Below, piece by piece: positions 62,884-64,000 of a stretch of DNA of 64,000 nt. Below the pieces are notes generated by a model. That model worked only from the letters and a program-made list of their open reading frames with translations. It searched no databases and was not told where the DNA came from. The number at the start of each line of letters is the position of its first letter. The stretch's first letter is position 1. The DNA is taken from NCBI GenBank assembly GCA_964592645.1, contig CAZQFV010000015.1, positions 1 to 64,000 of the forward strand. The letters run 5' to 3'. The translations under genes and the position numbers were made by a program. Source of the stretch: CAZQFV01 sp964592645. Lineage in GTDB: Bacteria; Chloroflexota; Chloroflexia; DTKN01.

Positions 62884-64000
62884 ATGACCATTTTTCGGAG
62901 ACGCATCTCGGCCCTGCTGCTGACCAGCCTGACGCTGGCCGGCCTGGCCACGCTGTGCGGGCCCCACTTCCGCGCCCCCGCCGCGGCCCTGACCATCGCC
63001 CGGCCCAGCACGCCGCCCCCAAAAACGGCCTCCATCCTTTATGTCTCCTCTATTTCCGGCGACGACGCCAACGCCTGCGCTTACAACGCCCCTTGTCGCA
63101 CCATTCAGCGCGCCGTGAACCTGGCCCAGGACGGCGATACGCTGTACATCGCCGCGGCAGAGAACCTGACCCCGGCCATCTACACGGGTGCGGACCCCGC
63201 CGTCATCGTCCTGTCCAAAGAGGTGGCCCTCCGCGGAGGCTACACCTACATTCACTCGGAAGTGCCCCCGGTACATTGGTGGACGCCCGGCGTCGTCCCC
63301 GCGGTCGTGGACGGCGAGGGCGCCCGCCGCGGGCTATACATCAGCGGCGACGTGACGCCGACCCTGCAACTGCTCTCTTTCCGCAACGGCAACGGCACCG
63401 CCGGCGGCAACATCTACATCCAGGGCTCCCATGCCCAGCTCCAGGGAGTGATCGTGGAGGACGGCAACGCCGCCCGCGGCGGCGGCCTCTACCTGGACGA
63501 GAGCGCCGCCCTGCTGAGCGGGCTCATCGTCCAGGGCAACCAGGCCGACGAGGGCGGCGGGCTCTACATCAACAGGGGCAGCCCCAGCCTGGTAGCCGGC
63601 CTGATCCAGGAGAACGGCGCCGCGCTTGGCGGCGGCTGCTTCGCCCTGGACAGCGCCCTGCGACTGGCCGGCACCCTTGTCATCTCCAACACCGCCACGC
63701 AGGCCGGCGGCGGCCTCTACCTCGACGGCCCGCTGACGATCAATCCCCTCAACGTGCCCCTCCTGGCCAACTCCTATATCCGCCACAACCAGGCCCCGTC
63801 CGGCGCCGGCCTCTACCTGGAGCTGGCCGTGGCCGGCCTGCTCAACAATGTCGTCGCCGACAACGGCAGCGGCGGCCGCGGGGCCGGCCTCTACCTGTAC
63901 GCCTCCTCGCCGCAGGGCCTGCACAATACGTTTGCCCAGAACGCCGGGCAGGAGGGCATCTACCTGACCCACAAGCCGATCTCGTTCTGGCCGCCGCTCC
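62884..64000 (+). CDS. Secreted right-handed beta-helix protein (partial, runs off the window)
   Basis: At least 372 codons without a stop. A signal peptide (MTIFRRRISALLLTSLTLAGL) is followed by LYVSSISGDDANAC, CRTIQRAVNLAQDGDTLYIA and many GGGLYL-type rungs about every 25-30 residues, the pattern of polymorphic outer-membrane-like parallel beta-helices. Such proteins are cell-surface or secreted, often polysaccharide-binding or adhesive. GGAGG lies 6 bp before the ATG. A TAGAAT (62843-62848) could be the -10, but no convincing -35 is seen. Confidence 0.85.
   Translation, partial: MTIFRRRISALLLTSLTLAGLATLCGPHFRAPAAALTIARPSTPPPKTASILYVSSISGDDANACAYNAPCRTIQRAVNLAQDGDTLYIAAAENLTPAIYTGADPAVIVLSKEVALRGGYTYIHSEVPPVHWWTPGVVPAVVDGEGARRGLYISGDVTPTLQLLSFRNGNGTAGGNIYIQGSHAQLQGVIVEDGNAARGGGLYLDESAALLSGLIVQGNQADEGGGLYINRGSPSLVAGLIQENGAALGGGCFALDSALRLAGTLVISNTATQAGGGLYLDGPLTINPLNVPLLANSYIRHNQAPSGAGLYLELAVAGLLNNVVADNGSGGRGAGLYLYASSPQGLHNTFAQNAGQEGIYLTHKPISFWPPL

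Overview
The window is GC-rich, densely coding bacterial DNA. Protein content suggests a member of the Chloroflexota (Anaerolineae or a relative): giant multi-GAF sensors, a secreted PKD/Kelch subtilase ending in a VYLPL-type C-terminal tail, several tungsten aldehyde:ferredoxin oxidoreductase (AOR) family proteins, and a two-subunit glycine decarboxylase. This placement is inference; there is no rRNA gene here. Fourteen promoters with a full -35/-10 pair can be read by eye, each with 17-bp spacing, and six of them form back-to-back pairs in divergent intergenic regions.

Layout. 1-410 (-): start of tuf preceded by tRNA-Thr(TGT), tRNA-Tyr(GTA) and tRNA-Thr(GGT). 681-2000 (+): a COG2403-like GTPase behind a long structured leader. 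2071-8912 (-): a phosphate operon, phoR-phoU-pstS-pstC-pstA with two pstB paralogues. 9033-12537 (+): SbcC/Rad50-like ATPase and an unknown protein. 12643-16593 (-): secreted subtilase. 16894-25711 (+): one long run of genes, rplI-dnaB-dnaD-like-dnaC-like-prsW-TPR/caspase-fold protease-adenylate cyclase. 25638-30245 (-): an eight-GAF/STAS protein whose 3' end overlaps the cyclase. 30472-30900: transposase remnant. 30928-34162 (-): gcvH-gcvPA-gcvPB. 34331-38831 (+): radical SAM/HhH protein, glycosyltransferase, flippase-like membrane protein and an M24 peptidase.

39095-54965 (-) is the most distinctive region. It is one tightly packed operon of about 16 kb behind a consensus promoter and a perfect GntR-type operator. 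In transcription order: GntR regulator, UbiX, PreA-like dehydrogenase, UbiD decarboxylase, AOR-A, MoaD-A, LUD/Fe-S/CCG protein, M29-like peptidase, cupin, ferredoxin, AOR-B, ferredoxin, MoaD-B, class V aminotransferase, ferredoxin, and a third AOR that is truncated and fused in frame to an ABC permease. The combination of a prenyl-FMN decarboxylase, a dihydropyrimidine dehydrogenase-like flavoprotein, tungstoenzymes, ferredoxins and an HdrD-like electron-transfer protein suggests anaerobic breakdown of an aromatic or N-heterocyclic acid. The substrate is not evident, and I do not recognise this gene combination as a described system.

55193-64000: an unknown small protein, a repeat-rich spacer, ribH (-), a five-GAF histidine kinase (-), a protein with three ParB-like modules (+), and the start of a secreted beta-helix protein that runs off the window.
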